This document shows positions 1-6,312 of a stretch of DNA of 10,952 nucleotides, one piece after another (positions within the stretch are counted from its first letter, which is position 1; every line of letters begins with the position of its first letter). The stretch is from positions 1 through 10,952 of the forward strand of contig JAAZDA010000369.1 of NCBI GenBank assembly GCA_012512995.1, read 5' to 3'. Both the position numbers and the translations under genes were made by a program. The DNA is from Clostridiales bacterium (GTDB lineage Bacteria; Bacillota; Clostridia; Lachnospirales; Lachnospiraceae). A model generated the notes under the pieces. It was not told the origin of the DNA and made no database searches. It was given only the letters and a program-made list of their open reading frames with translations.

Positions 1-1
1 A

Positions 2-331
2 TCCTCGGGATTAGATCATCACGCAGTCTTCAATCGGCAGCGCGTAGATCAGTTTGTTGAGCAGGACGTTGCCAGTACGGAAAGCGCGCGCCAGCACAAG
101 GACGCCACCGATCTCATCTGCCAGCCGGATACCGAACAGCGGCAGCTCATCCGTCGCCTGACACCTCTGGAGTGTGAACGACTCCAGGGCTTCCCAGACG
201 GCTGGACAGATATTCCCGGCGCGTCGGACAGCGCCCGTTACAAGGCGCTGGGTAACAGCGTGGCAATCCCATGCGTGACCTTCGTCCTGCGCGGCATCGC
301 CGCCGTACTGAGAGAGACGGTCAGTGGGTAA
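2..331 (+). CDS. DNA (cytosine-5) methyltransferase, C-terminal part (runs off left edge)
   Basis: This is the last 109 codons of a C5-cytosine DNA methyltransferase, open from the window edge to a TAA at 329-331. Visible family motifs are motif IX, RRLTPLECERLQGFPDGW (coded from about 152), and motif X, ARYKALGNSVAIPC, near the end. These form the C-terminal side of the AdoMet-binding fold that closes over target recognition. The catalytic PC and ENV motifs lie outside the window, so activity cannot be judged. The stretch before motif IX (SARQHKDATDLIC) resembles the variable region of methyltransferases carried by Firmicute prophages and conjugative elements. The sequence is GC-rich compared with genes right of 1200. 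The role (self-protection of an element, or half of a restriction-modification system) is inferred. The stop sits directly before a polymerase remnant in the same frame, which suggests a deletion on the 3' side. Confidence 0.9.
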   Translation, partial: SSGLDHHAVFNRQRVDQFVEQDVASTESARQHKDATDLICQPDTEQRQLIRRLTPLECERLQGFPDGWTDIPGASDSARYKALGNSVAIPCVTFVLRGIAAVLRETVSG

Positions 332-709
332 TATGCTTCACTTAGCCCATATTCTTCGTTGGTTCTGGTCATAGCCATTGTCGAGGCCGTGATAGCGCTT
401 TTCAACCGCATCATGAACCCAAAATTGCTGGTGCGCCGAATTTACCTCACGGCCAACCATGTCGTTCCGGAAAGCGAGGCCGCCGGGCAGCCGGAAACTG
501 AACAGCTTGACCTGTTCACGGATTACGCCGCCGAGCAGGACAAGCGCCAGCGCGAAGCTGCCGACTTGGAGCGAGAAAAGCGGATGCAGCACGCAATGCT
601 GCAGATTCAGGAGAAATACGGGAAGAACGCTATTCTGAAAGGGACCAACCTGCAGGAGGGAGCGACCACCATCCAGCGCAATGGGCAGATCGGAGGACAC
701 AAAGCATGA
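332..709 (+). pseudogene. Y-family DNA polymerase (ImpB/UmuC/UvrX-like), 5'-truncated remnant
   Basis: The reading frame codes for the C-terminal tail of a Y-family translesion polymerase. Its 'little finger' end (NPKLLVRRIYLTANHV) is followed by the typical QLDLFTDYAA linker, a charged helix (LEREKRMQHAMLQIQEKYG) and the end motif GKNAILKGTNLQEGAT, then IGGHKA. Family members are about 400-450 residues, so the catalytic palm with its Asp/Glu metal ligands is missing. No start with a convincing ribosome site is seen: the first possible one is TTG at 359, and homology-like sequence seems to begin earlier. The remnant is in the same frame as the methyltransferase and separated from it only by that gene's stop codon. 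The last codons overlap the yolD-like start (ATGA at 706-709), the usual arrangement of these partners. It is best read as the scar of a deletion that removed most of the polymerase gene. Confidence 0.8.
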
Positions 710-1134
710 ATATGCCTTACGAAGATATTCTCCATCTGCCGCATCATGTTTCCGAGAAGCATCCGCCCATGTCCCGCCTGGATCGTGCAGCGCAGTTTTC
801 TCCCTTTGCCGCGCTGACCGGCTACGAAGCGGCGGTGGAGGAAACCGCCCGCCTGACGGATCGGCGCATCGAGCTGGACGAGAGCGAAAAGGAAGCAATC
901 GACCTGCGGCTGACGCTGGTGCAGGAGCGGCTGCCCGAGCCGACAAAGGTGACGATCACCTATTTTGTGCCGGACAAAAAGAAGACCGGCGGCGCATATG
1001 TAAGCGTCTCCGGCACGGTAAAAAAGATTGACGACTACGAGCGTGCAGTGATTTTGTGCGAAGGAACAAGCATTCCTATTGACGATATTTTTCATATCAA
1101 TGGAAAACTCTTTGATGGAATAGAAGCGGGATGA
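706..1134 (+). CDS. YolD-like protein
   Basis: This 142-residue protein belongs to the YolD-like family, small proteins normally encoded just downstream of UvrX/YqjW-type Y-family polymerases in Firmicute phages, plasmids and conjugative elements. The hallmark is SRLDRAAQFSPFAALTGYEAAVEE (residues about 23-46, broken here after the first 20 in meaning only), followed by a charged helix with TDRRIELDE and a beta-rich C-terminus containing the paired-strand segment GAYVSVSGTVKKID. The ATG at 706 overlaps the TGA of the polymerase remnant, implying translational coupling in the ancestral operon. With the polymerase truncated, this gene may be an orphan. Its GC-rich codon use matches the upstream remnants and differs from the genes after 1200. 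The molecular role is not well established; association with SOS mutagenesis is inferred from the partnership. Confidence 0.85.
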   Translation: MNMPYEDILHLPHHVSEKHPPMSRLDRAAQFSPFAALTGYEAAVEETARLTDRRIELDESEKEAIDLRLTLVQERLPEPTKVTITYFVPDKKKTGGAYVSVSGTVKKIDDYERAVILCEGTSIPIDDIFHINGKLFDGIEAG

Positions 1135-1164
1135 TCATTCAAAATCCTGTTTGGTAAGGCCATG

Positions 1165-1193
1165 TAGGCAGACAGAAATTCACTTGGTATAAT
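1165..1193 (+). promoter_or_regulatory. Sigma-A-type promoter of the rhuM operon
   Basis: A perfect -10 box TATAAT lies at 1188-1193, preceded by TGG (extended -10). A weak -35-like TAGGCA (4 of 6 matches) is at 1165-1170, giving a 17-bp spacer. The predicted transcription start is near 1200, about 40 bp before the rhuM start codon. It is the only convincing promoter before the three-gene cassette 1241-5473. Confidence 0.65.
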
Positions 1194-1207
1194 AAAATGA
1201 AGAAATA

Positions 1208-1222
1208 GTCTGCAGAGCAGAC
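1208..1222. promoter_or_regulatory. Dyad operator-like site GTCTGC-AGA-GCAGAC
   Basis: A perfect 6-bp inverted repeat with a 3-nt spacer lies just downstream of the predicted transcription start and upstream of the rhuM ribosome site. A further copy of one half-site, GCAGAC, lies at 1168-1173, overlapping the -35 region. Such placement fits a repressor operator covering the promoter start region. Who would bind it is unknown; the RhuM protein itself, with its helix-turn-helix-like N-terminus, is a candidate by inference only. Confidence 0.4.
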
Positions 1223-1240
1223 GTAAGCGAGGTGCTTACC

Positions 1241-2260
1241 ATGAGCTTAAGACCAACCTCTTCCGCGGAGGAAAAGGGCGAAATTATGATTTATCAGACC
1301 GATGATGGTCTGACGCATATTGATGTCCGTATGGAGGACGAAACGGTCTGGCTTACGCAGGCACAGCTATGTGAATTGTATCAGACCAGCAAATCTAATA
1401 TCAGCGAGCATATCAAGCATATTTTTGAGGATGGCGAGCTGACTGAGGATTCAGTTGTTCGGAAATTCCGAACAACTGCCGCTGATGGCAAGGTCTATAA
1501 CACGACGCACTATAACCTTGACATGATTATTTCTCTTGGATACCGTGTGAAGTCCATCATCGCCACAAATTTCCGGCGTTGGGCGACCGAACGCTTGAAG
1601 GAATACATGATTAAGGGCTTCACTATGGATGATGAACGGCTGAAGCAATTGGGCGGCGGAAATTATTGGCATGAGCTGCTGGATCGCATCAGAGATATTC
1701 GTTCCTCTGAAAAAGTACTGTATCGGCAGGTGCTTGACCTGTATGCCACAAGCGTAGATTACGATCCCAAGAGTGAAGAATCGGTTCGATTTTTCAAAAT
1801 CGTGCAAAACAAGCTTCATTTTGCCGCGCACGGACATACCGCAGCGGAGGTAATCTATGAGCGCGCCGATGCAGCTCAGCCCTTTATGGGCCTGACCTCT
1901 TTTTCTGGTGATATACCGACTTTGAAGGATATCGGGGTCGCAAAGAATTACCTGAAAGAGGATGAGTTGAAGGTGCTTAACAACCTCGTTTCGGGATATT
2001 TTGATTTTGCCGAGATTCAGGCGATGCGGCATAATCCCATGTATATGGACGATTACATTAGTCACCTGAACAGCATCCTGTCCTCCACCGGGGAGGCTGT
2101 GCTGGAAGGCTCTGGCACGATTAGTCACGCGAAAGCGATTGAGAAAGCGACAGCCGAATATCGGAAGTATCAGGCGCAAACTATTGCCCCCGTGGAGCAG
2201 GAATACCTCGATACAATAAAAAGGCTCGAAAATGAAGCAAAAAGCAAATCAAAGGAATGA
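1241..2260 (+). CDS. rhuM: RhuM family protein
   Basis: This 339-residue protein matches the virulence-protein RhuM family across its full length. The N-terminus has the family opening GEIMIYQTDDGLTHIDVRM, then ETVWLTQAQLCELYQTSKSN, which looks like a helix-turn-helix, and SVVRKFRTTAADGKVYNTTH. The middle has YNLDMIISLGYRVKS and the C-terminal half FAAHGHTAAEVIYERAD, then FDFAEIQA. The family is named after a Salmonella pathogenicity-island gene, and its members are common on islands, often beside type I restriction genes; the biochemical function is unknown. The ATG at 1241 is preferred because GAGGTG lies 6 nt upstream (1229-1234) and because relatives have a short N-terminal extension before the GEI(I/M)IYQ start. 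GTG 1232 overlaps that ribosome site, and ATG 1286 (AAGGG at 1274-1278) is a secondary option. The gene is followed after 21 bp by the DUF4238 gene. Confidence 0.88.
   Translation: MSLRPTSSAEEKGEIMIYQTDDGLTHIDVRMEDETVWLTQAQLCELYQTSKSNISEHIKHIFEDGELTEDSVVRKFRTTAADGKVYNTTHYNLDMIISLGYRVKSIIATNFRRWATERLKEYMIKGFTMDDERLKQLGGGNYWHELLDRIRDIRSSEKVLYRQVLDLYATSVDYDPKSEESVRFFKIVQNKLHFAAHGHTAAEVIYERADAAQPFMGLTSFSGDIPTLKDIGVAKNYLKEDELKVLNNLVSGYFDFAEIQAMRHNPMYMDDYISHLNSILSSTGEAVLEGSGTISHAKAIEKATAEYRKYQAQTIAPVEQEYLDTIKRLENEAKSKSKE
1452..1478. repeat. Perfect 13-bp inverted repeat inside rhuM
   Basis: The left arm CAGTTGTTCGGAA (1452-1464) and right arm TTCCGAACAACTG (1466-1478) are exact reverse complements around a single A. 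The region codes for SVVRKFRTT, a conserved stretch of the protein, so part of the symmetry may be forced by the codons. As DNA it could be a protein-binding palindrome; the 1-nt spacer would make the RNA hairpin strained at its tip but still very stable. Confidence 0.6.
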
Positions 2261-2269
2261 CGGCTATGT

Positions 2270-2276
2270 GGAGGTG
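2270..2276 (+). promoter_or_regulatory. Ribosome binding site of the DUF4238 gene
   Basis: GGAGGTG lies 5 nt before ATG 2282 and fixes that start. The 10-mer GAGGTGCTTA (2271-2280) is identical to the one before rhuM at 1229-1238, so both genes carry the same initiation region. Confidence 0.7.
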
Positions 2277-2281
2277 CTTAT

Positions 2282-3382
2282 ATGGCTATTCAAGCGTCGA
2301 CCCATCCAGAGGTGGCAAAGAACCAGCACCTTGTTCCGCAGACGTATATGAACGCTTGGAGTTATAACAATGGTGATTCAGTGTGGGTGTATGATAAGAA
2401 TGATGCAAAACATCCCGATAAAAACGGAATCCCCGCTGTTAGATCCAGGAGTATTGAAAAAATCAATTGCATCAATAATTACCACGATATAAAAGCGGGC
2501 GACCTTTTCACAACGGAAGCAGCTTTGAACGAAATATTTGGGTTTTTAAAACCTTACTCTATTTCAGTAGATGGCACACTGATCACATCGCTTGAATCGC
2601 TTAATAAAGAATACTTGCGTTTTGATGAGTGGGAGATTATCAAACCAGACGGCAATCCTGCAACACGAAAAGATCGAAATACGATAAAGACTGCATTGCG
2701 GCAATCTCGTTTTCCCTTTATTGAAACAGCGTGTAGTGACCAGTTTGAATCTGATTGGGAGGGCTTTATTTCCGGTATAGAGAAGCGGGTTCGAATTATC
2801 AGAGGTTGTTCACCTGGACAAGCAGCATTGCTTCCTTCGGATATGAATCGGCTGATGGAGTATCTGGTCGTTTTTGATTGGCGCTCTCAAAAAAGCAATC
2901 ATCTTCTTTCGGAAGCGTTGGATCTCATTTTCTCTGTAGTGCCCGAATTCAATATAGAAATTCCAGAGTCCGATAGACTGCATCCTGGAGTGCACACCGT
3001 AAAGGATGAGATAAAGCAGAACTACTTGCGGAAGATGTACTACGAATTCCTAAATCACGAAAAGAGCACCATGGCAACTGCGTTGACAGCTTATCTGCAG
3101 AATCTTTCAATCATTTTTTGTCTTACCAGTGTACCAAACCTATTCATAACATCAGACAGACCAGCGTGTATGCTGCAGCGAGACGATGGTTTTAAAGAAC
3201 ACATTTTAGTGGCAACGCCAACCATGCTGATTACTACAGCAAGGACAGATGATATTAGAAAATATATAGTTTCCGCGCTAAATCCGGATGAGGTCTTGCA
3301 ATATAATCGAAGGATTGCGCAAGCGTGTGATCTTCTAATTCTACCGGACTCAAATAAGGATATTTCGTTATTACTGGAGTAA
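2282..3382 (+). CDS. DUF4238 domain-containing protein
   Basis: This is a 366-residue soluble protein with the DUF4238 signature. It opens with NQHLVPQTYMNAW (residues about 14-26), the family's (N/H)H-x-VP-x-x-Y-L motif. A basic strand-rich segment with SRSIEKINCINNYHDI follows, and a later part holds LFITSDRPACML and AQACDLLILPDS, typical of the C-terminal part of the domain. No transmembrane segment or signal peptide is visible. The molecular function of the family is not established. Members are scattered through variable genome regions, and a nuclease-like or defence role would be speculation. The start ATG 2282 has a strong GGAGGTG. It lies 21 bp after rhuM and 38 bp before the helicase gene, so it is probably the middle gene of one transcript. 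Codons are AT-richer than in the 1-1134 genes. Confidence 0.8.
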   Translation: MAIQASTHPEVAKNQHLVPQTYMNAWSYNNGDSVWVYDKNDAKHPDKNGIPAVRSRSIEKINCINNYHDIKAGDLFTTEAALNEIFGFLKPYSISVDGTLITSLESLNKEYLRFDEWEIIKPDGNPATRKDRNTIKTALRQSRFPFIETACSDQFESDWEGFISGIEKRVRIIRGCSPGQAALLPSDMNRLMEYLVVFDWRSQKSNHLLSEALDLIFSVVPEFNIEIPESDRLHPGVHTVKDEIKQNYLRKMYYEFLNHEKSTMATALTAYLQNLSIIFCLTSVPNLFITSDRPACMLQRDDGFKEHILVATPTMLITTARTDDIRKYIVSALNPDEVLQYNRRIAQACDLLILPDSNKDISLLLE

Positions 3383-3420
3383 CCAATGATTGCTATTGTT
3401 ATGTGATAATGGAGGTATAG

Positions 3421-5473
3421 GTGGCATTATTTGATTGGCTCGAATTTGACTCACCAGAAGAACGTGAAAAAAAGCGGAAAAAGCAAATCTATGAAATCGG
3501 CGAAGCAACCGGCCGCTTTTTTGAGGACGATGCACCAGGTAAATTTGGCTTTGAAGAACGCGAAGGTCAGCAGGACATGGCGTTTGAAATACTGGACGCC
3601 ATAAAAAGCGAGCAGCACATAGCAGTGGAAGCAGGCGTTGGAATTGGAAAATCCTTTGCCTATTTAGTCCCGCTTATGCTGTATAATCAGCGTTCAAAAA
3701 AAACCTGTTGTTATTGCAACTTCAACGATTGCTTTGCAAGAACAACTTTTAGATGATGCACATCGTCTTCAAAAACTGCTGCATTTATCACAGGAGATTA
3801 CCCTTGCCAAGGGCCAATCGCACTACCTGTGCCTAAAGCGAGCGGAAGAATATATTAGCAATGAGAACGCAAAACTACGTCATGAAATTGAAGATGGAAT
3901 GAGGGCTGGATACTATGAACGCAAAAATTATCCATTCGCAATTCCACAGGCTATATGGGATTGGATCAATGTTACTCACTATAGTAAGCGAACCTGTGAT
4001 GCCTGCACTCAGAAATGCGCATACCGTGCTTTGAGGCAACGGCTGAAATTCACGGATGGCATTATCCTGTGTAACCAAGATTTGCTGACAGCTCACCTCA
4101 TAAATCAGAGTCACGGCCAAGAGGGCGTCCTGAATAGAGAAATTGAAATTGCGGTTATTGATGAAGCGCATAATTTGGAAGACAAGGTGCGAAGTGCAAC
4201 AACCGAGCACTTCAGTAAAGGCTATCTTTTTAGCCGCATTACTGCTGCCGTGCGAGAATTAAGAAGCGAACAGCAATCCATGGTTCGGAAAGAAGCCGAT
4301 GACGCCAAAGCCGCATTAAATGCAGTATATGACAATCTTACTGAGCAACTGCAAAAGCAAGTCGCGTCCTCAACACAGGACATGAAATATGCAGATCGAT
4401 TTTTCTTTGATTACAAGCCAGAATCTATGGAATTAATCGCAGCAGCCGCAACCAGGTTGCATGCTCTCTCAGAAAGGGTCGAAATTTATTCCAGTTTCGA
4501 TTACCGGCAATCCAGCTCAGCTGCAGCGTCTGATGAACTTGAGTCGCTTTCATATTCAATGAGCGAATTAAGTGAAGAAATTGAAAAGAGACTGGTATGG
4601 ATTGAACGCAAGGGACCCAATGTTGAGCTGTTATGCTGCCCTAAAAATACAAGCGACATTATCCGCCGACTCTATTTCAACGGCAGTATCCACACAATAC
4701 TGACCTCTGCCACGCTGACAAACGCCAACACAGGAAGCGTTGAGGAAATGTATTCTTATTTCGTCAATAACACCGGATTCCCATTAGACAAAATAGCAAT
4801 ACTCTCAGAGCCGAAGCCCTCGCCATTCCCGTACGATGAGCATGCGATGATATATTATTGCGACGATCTTCCACACCCAACGAGAGAACATGATGATTTC
4901 ATTCAGCAAGGTGTAGCCAGAATGAAAGAGATTCTGGAAATTTCGCAGGGTAAGGCACTTGTTTTATTTACCGCCAAGACTGATATGGAAGAAGTGTATG
5001 CACAGCTGCAAAGCGGCGATTTGCCGTATAAAATTCTTATGCAGCAGCTCGGAGCCTCGCAGGATCGTATTCTGCAGGAATTCAAGGATGACACCAATTC
5101 TGTATTACTTGGAACAGGGGCATATTGGGAAGGAATTAGCATTGAAGGAAAGAGTTTATCAAATTTAATAATCTTTCGGCTTCCTTTCCCTGTGCCTGAT
5201 CCAATCATCAACTACAAAGCCTCGGTTGCAAAAGACCCACTCATGGATGTACAAGTTCCAGAAATGATCATTAAATTCAAGCAAGGTATAGGACGGCTTA
5301 TTCGAAACTTTACAGATACGGGTATCGTTTCTATAATTGACAGCCGTTTACGAGATAACCCCAAATCACGCTATTACGATGTCGCGTGGGCATCGTTGCC
5401 AATACATAATCGGACAACCAGCCTTACTGAACTTGAAGAGTTCTATCATAAAATTACTGTCGGTCAGGGATAA
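3421..5473 (+). pseudogene. dinG: DinG/XPD-like Fe-S helicase, frame broken at an A8 run
   Basis: Two overlapping frames, 3421-3756 and the frame running to 5473, together encode one superfamily 2 DNA helicase of the DinG/XPD type (5'-3', ATP-driven, 4Fe-4S), about 683 residues if joined. Numbering on the joined protein, it shows a Q-like motif EREGQQDMA, Walker A AGVGIGKS (71-78), four cysteines spaced as iron-sulfur ligands (137, 192, 195, 199; the last three in CDACTQKC), Walker B VIDEAHN (DEAH 247-250), a motif III-like ILTSATLT, LLGTGAYWEGIS, and motif VI QGIGRLIR (from 621). The GTG start at 3421 has GGAGGT at 3411-3416. Removing one A from 3696-3703 restores RSKKPVVIATSTIALQEQLL, the expected motif Ia region. 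As read, the first frame yields a useless 111-residue fragment ending at 3756. The break may be real inactivation, an error in a homopolymer, or slippage; all other motifs look intact. Confidence 0.85.
3696..3703 (+). other. A8 homopolymer, frameshift position in the helicase gene
   Basis: Eight consecutive A follow CGTTC. Upstream the coding frame is that of 3421, and downstream it is shifted by one base. Seven A would give a continuous helicase frame. The change lies between Walker A and motif Ia, where the predicted protein sequence switches abruptly from family-like to unrelated residues. Confidence 0.85.
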
Positions 5474-5501
5474 GATGCAATGCAGATAAAGGATCATAGA
5501 A

Positions 5502-5550
5502 AATAAAAAAGTTGCGAACCGCGTGCGTTCCTTCCGCTGCGTGGTTCGCA
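5502..5550 (-). terminator. Hairpin with A-rich left flank, terminator-like on the minus strand
   Basis: TGCGAACC (5513-5520) pairs perfectly with GGTTCGCA (5543-5550), and the stem can extend inward by five more pairs including G-U. The left flank is A-rich (5500-5510), so on the minus strand the hairpin is followed by a T-tract. On the plus strand no T-run follows. No minus-strand gene needs termination here, so it may equally be a recombination-related structure: its arms repeat part of the tRNA anticodon loop found 75-112 bp away. Confidence 0.4.
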
Positions 5551-5584
5551 TCGTGGCATAAAAAGTGCTGATTTTAGGGACAAG

Positions 5585-5607
5585 AAAAAAGGCCCGCTTT
5601 GCGGACC
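5585..5607 (-). terminator. Hairpin at the element edge, half of a terminator
   Basis: An A6 run (5585-5590) precedes GGCCCGC-TTT-GCGGACC (5591-5607), a 7-bp stem with one C/A mismatch. This is the form of a bidirectional intrinsic terminator, but the plus-strand T-tract expected after 5607 is missing and the tRNA-like sequence begins at once. The element's end therefore seems to cut the terminator. On the minus strand it still ends in six T. Confidence 0.45.
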
Positions 5608-5609
5608 AC

Positions 5610-5667
5610 TTGGGAGAGCGCAGCGTTCGCAACGCTGAGGTCGCGGGTTCGACTCCCGTTGTCTCCA
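5610..5667 (+). tRNA. tRNA-Ala (CGC) 3' fragment, probable attachment-site scar
   Basis: The sequence follows a tRNA-Ala from the D-loop to the discriminator base. It has TTGGGAGAGCGC, an anticodon stem CAGCG (5621-5625) / CGCTG (5633-5637), the loop TTCGCAA with anticodon CGC at 5628-5630, and variable loop AGGTC. The T-arm is GCGGG-TTCGACT-CCCGT (5643-5659), the acceptor 3' strand TGTCTCC (5660-5666), and then A. The matching 5' acceptor strand GGAGACA and the 5' half of the D-stem are absent upstream, where an unrelated hairpin lies. It is therefore not a functional tRNA but the 3' end left on the chromosomal side of an element integrated into a tRNA gene. The CCA end is not fully encoded (CCATCT). 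An intact copy should exist to the left, outside the window. Confidence 0.75.
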
Positions 5668-5697
5668 TCTAATGAAAAGCCTCGGAATGGCGTAGTT

Positions 5698-5722
5698 AAA
5701 AGCCTTTCGGGGCTTTATTCTA
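5698..5722 (+). terminator. Weak intrinsic terminator after the tRNA remnant
   Basis: AAAGCC (5699-5704), loop TTTCGG and GGCTTT (5711-5716) form a 6-bp hairpin followed by the T-rich ATTCTATATTTG. It probably was the terminator of the original tRNA-Ala gene. The region between it and 5780 holds no gene that can be supported. Confidence 0.5.
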
Positions 5723-5788
5723 TATTTGTTGTCAATACCATGCCGACGTCTGAATTTAAATATTTTGAATTATTGAAATACAATTAAT

Positions 5789-5820
5789 GTGACAAAAAGT
5801 TCAGCATTTTATGGTAGAAT
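5789..5820 (+). promoter_or_regulatory. Promoter of the Hpt gene
   Basis: An extended -10 TGGTAGAAT (hexamer TAGAAT 5815-5820) lies 48 bp before the start codon. The best -35-like match, GTGACA (5789-5794), is 20 bp away, longer than ideal, so recognition would depend mainly on the extended -10. Confidence 0.45.
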
Positions 5821-5868
5821 AAAAACAAATGATTTATGTGATTGTCATACGATAGCAAAGGGGTCATT

Positions 5869-6222
5869 ATGAAGCTGGATGAAATGTTGATAAAGCTTGG
5901 CTGCAGATCCGTAGATGCAACAAGCGCAAGGTTTATCGGAGACGGTGATTTCTATCGTGAAGTTGTTACTGAGATGCTGAAAGATCCGGGATTTGATGAA
6001 CTTGGAAAAGAAATTGACAGCAAAAATGCCAAAACGGCTTTTGAGACTTCACACATGTTGAAAGGTGTTATTGCTAATTGTGGGATTTCGCCCATGTATG
6101 ATGTCATAGTAAAGATCGTCGAGCTTTTACGGAATGGTGACCCTGATTATGATGTTTTGAAAAAAGAATACGCAGATCTCCTTGATAAAAGAAATATAGC
6201 AAATGATGCACTTGCTGATTAA
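5869..6222 (+). CDS. Stand-alone Hpt (histidine phosphotransfer) domain protein
   Basis: This small 117-residue all-helical protein carries the Hpt signature H-x-L-K-G as SHMLKGVIANCGI, with the presumed phospho-accepting His at residue 62. Hpt domains accept a phosphoryl group from a receiver domain and pass it to another receiver, in the cytoplasm, in multi-step phosphorelays. No kinase or response regulator is adjacent, so the partners must be elsewhere. ATG 5869 is chosen as the start because AAAGGGG (5857-5863) lies 5 nt before it; an in-frame TTG at 5842 lacks such a site. The gene has its own promoter and a strong terminator at 6313-6350, so it appears monocistronic. It is the first gene right of the tRNA scar and looks like resident chromosome. 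Confidence 0.8.
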   Translation: MKLDEMLIKLGCRSVDATSARFIGDGDFYREVVTEMLKDPGFDELGKEIDSKNAKTAFETSHMLKGVIANCGISPMYDVIVKIVELLRNGDPDYDVLKKEYADLLDKRNIANDALAD

Positions 6223-6312
6223 AAGGTGAGTTCAGCAAGAATTTATGAGCAGTTATTGGTTATTTTTTATAAAAACAAAAAAACACTGACAAAGTTTATC
6301 AGCATATAATGG

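Noticed and set aside
338..1095. Two minus-strand frames over the polymerase remnant and yolD-like gene
   Set aside because: GC-rich coding DNA leaves long open antisense frames; the plus-strand products match known families and these do not.
1232..1240. GTG 1232 as start of rhuM
   Set aside because: This GTG lies within the GAGGTG ribosome site that serves ATG 1241.
1451..2179. Minus-strand 242-codon frame over rhuM
   Set aside because: Antisense shadow of a full-length RhuM family gene, without recognisable domains.
3734..5473. Helicase second frame as an independent gene starting at TTG 3734
   Set aside because: No ribosome site precedes it, it lacks Walker A, and removing one A upstream joins it smoothly to the first frame.
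5610..5667. Complete functional tRNA-Ala
   Set aside because: No GGAGACA-like 5' acceptor strand or D-stem partner is found in the preceding 60 bp, so a cloverleaf cannot be closed.
5366..5668. Minus-strand frame beginning METTGVEPATSALRT
   Set aside because: It is the antisense translation of the tRNA-like sequence; this type of peptide is a known false gene call over tRNAs, and the rest overlaps the hairpin region and the helicase end.
5599..5787. Plus-strand 62-codon frame
   Set aside because: It runs through the tRNA fragment and its terminator, has no ribosome site and no family resemblance.
5842..5868. TTG 5842 as start of the Hpt gene
   Set aside because: AAAGGGG lies at ideal distance before ATG 5869, while TTG 5842 has no ribosome site.
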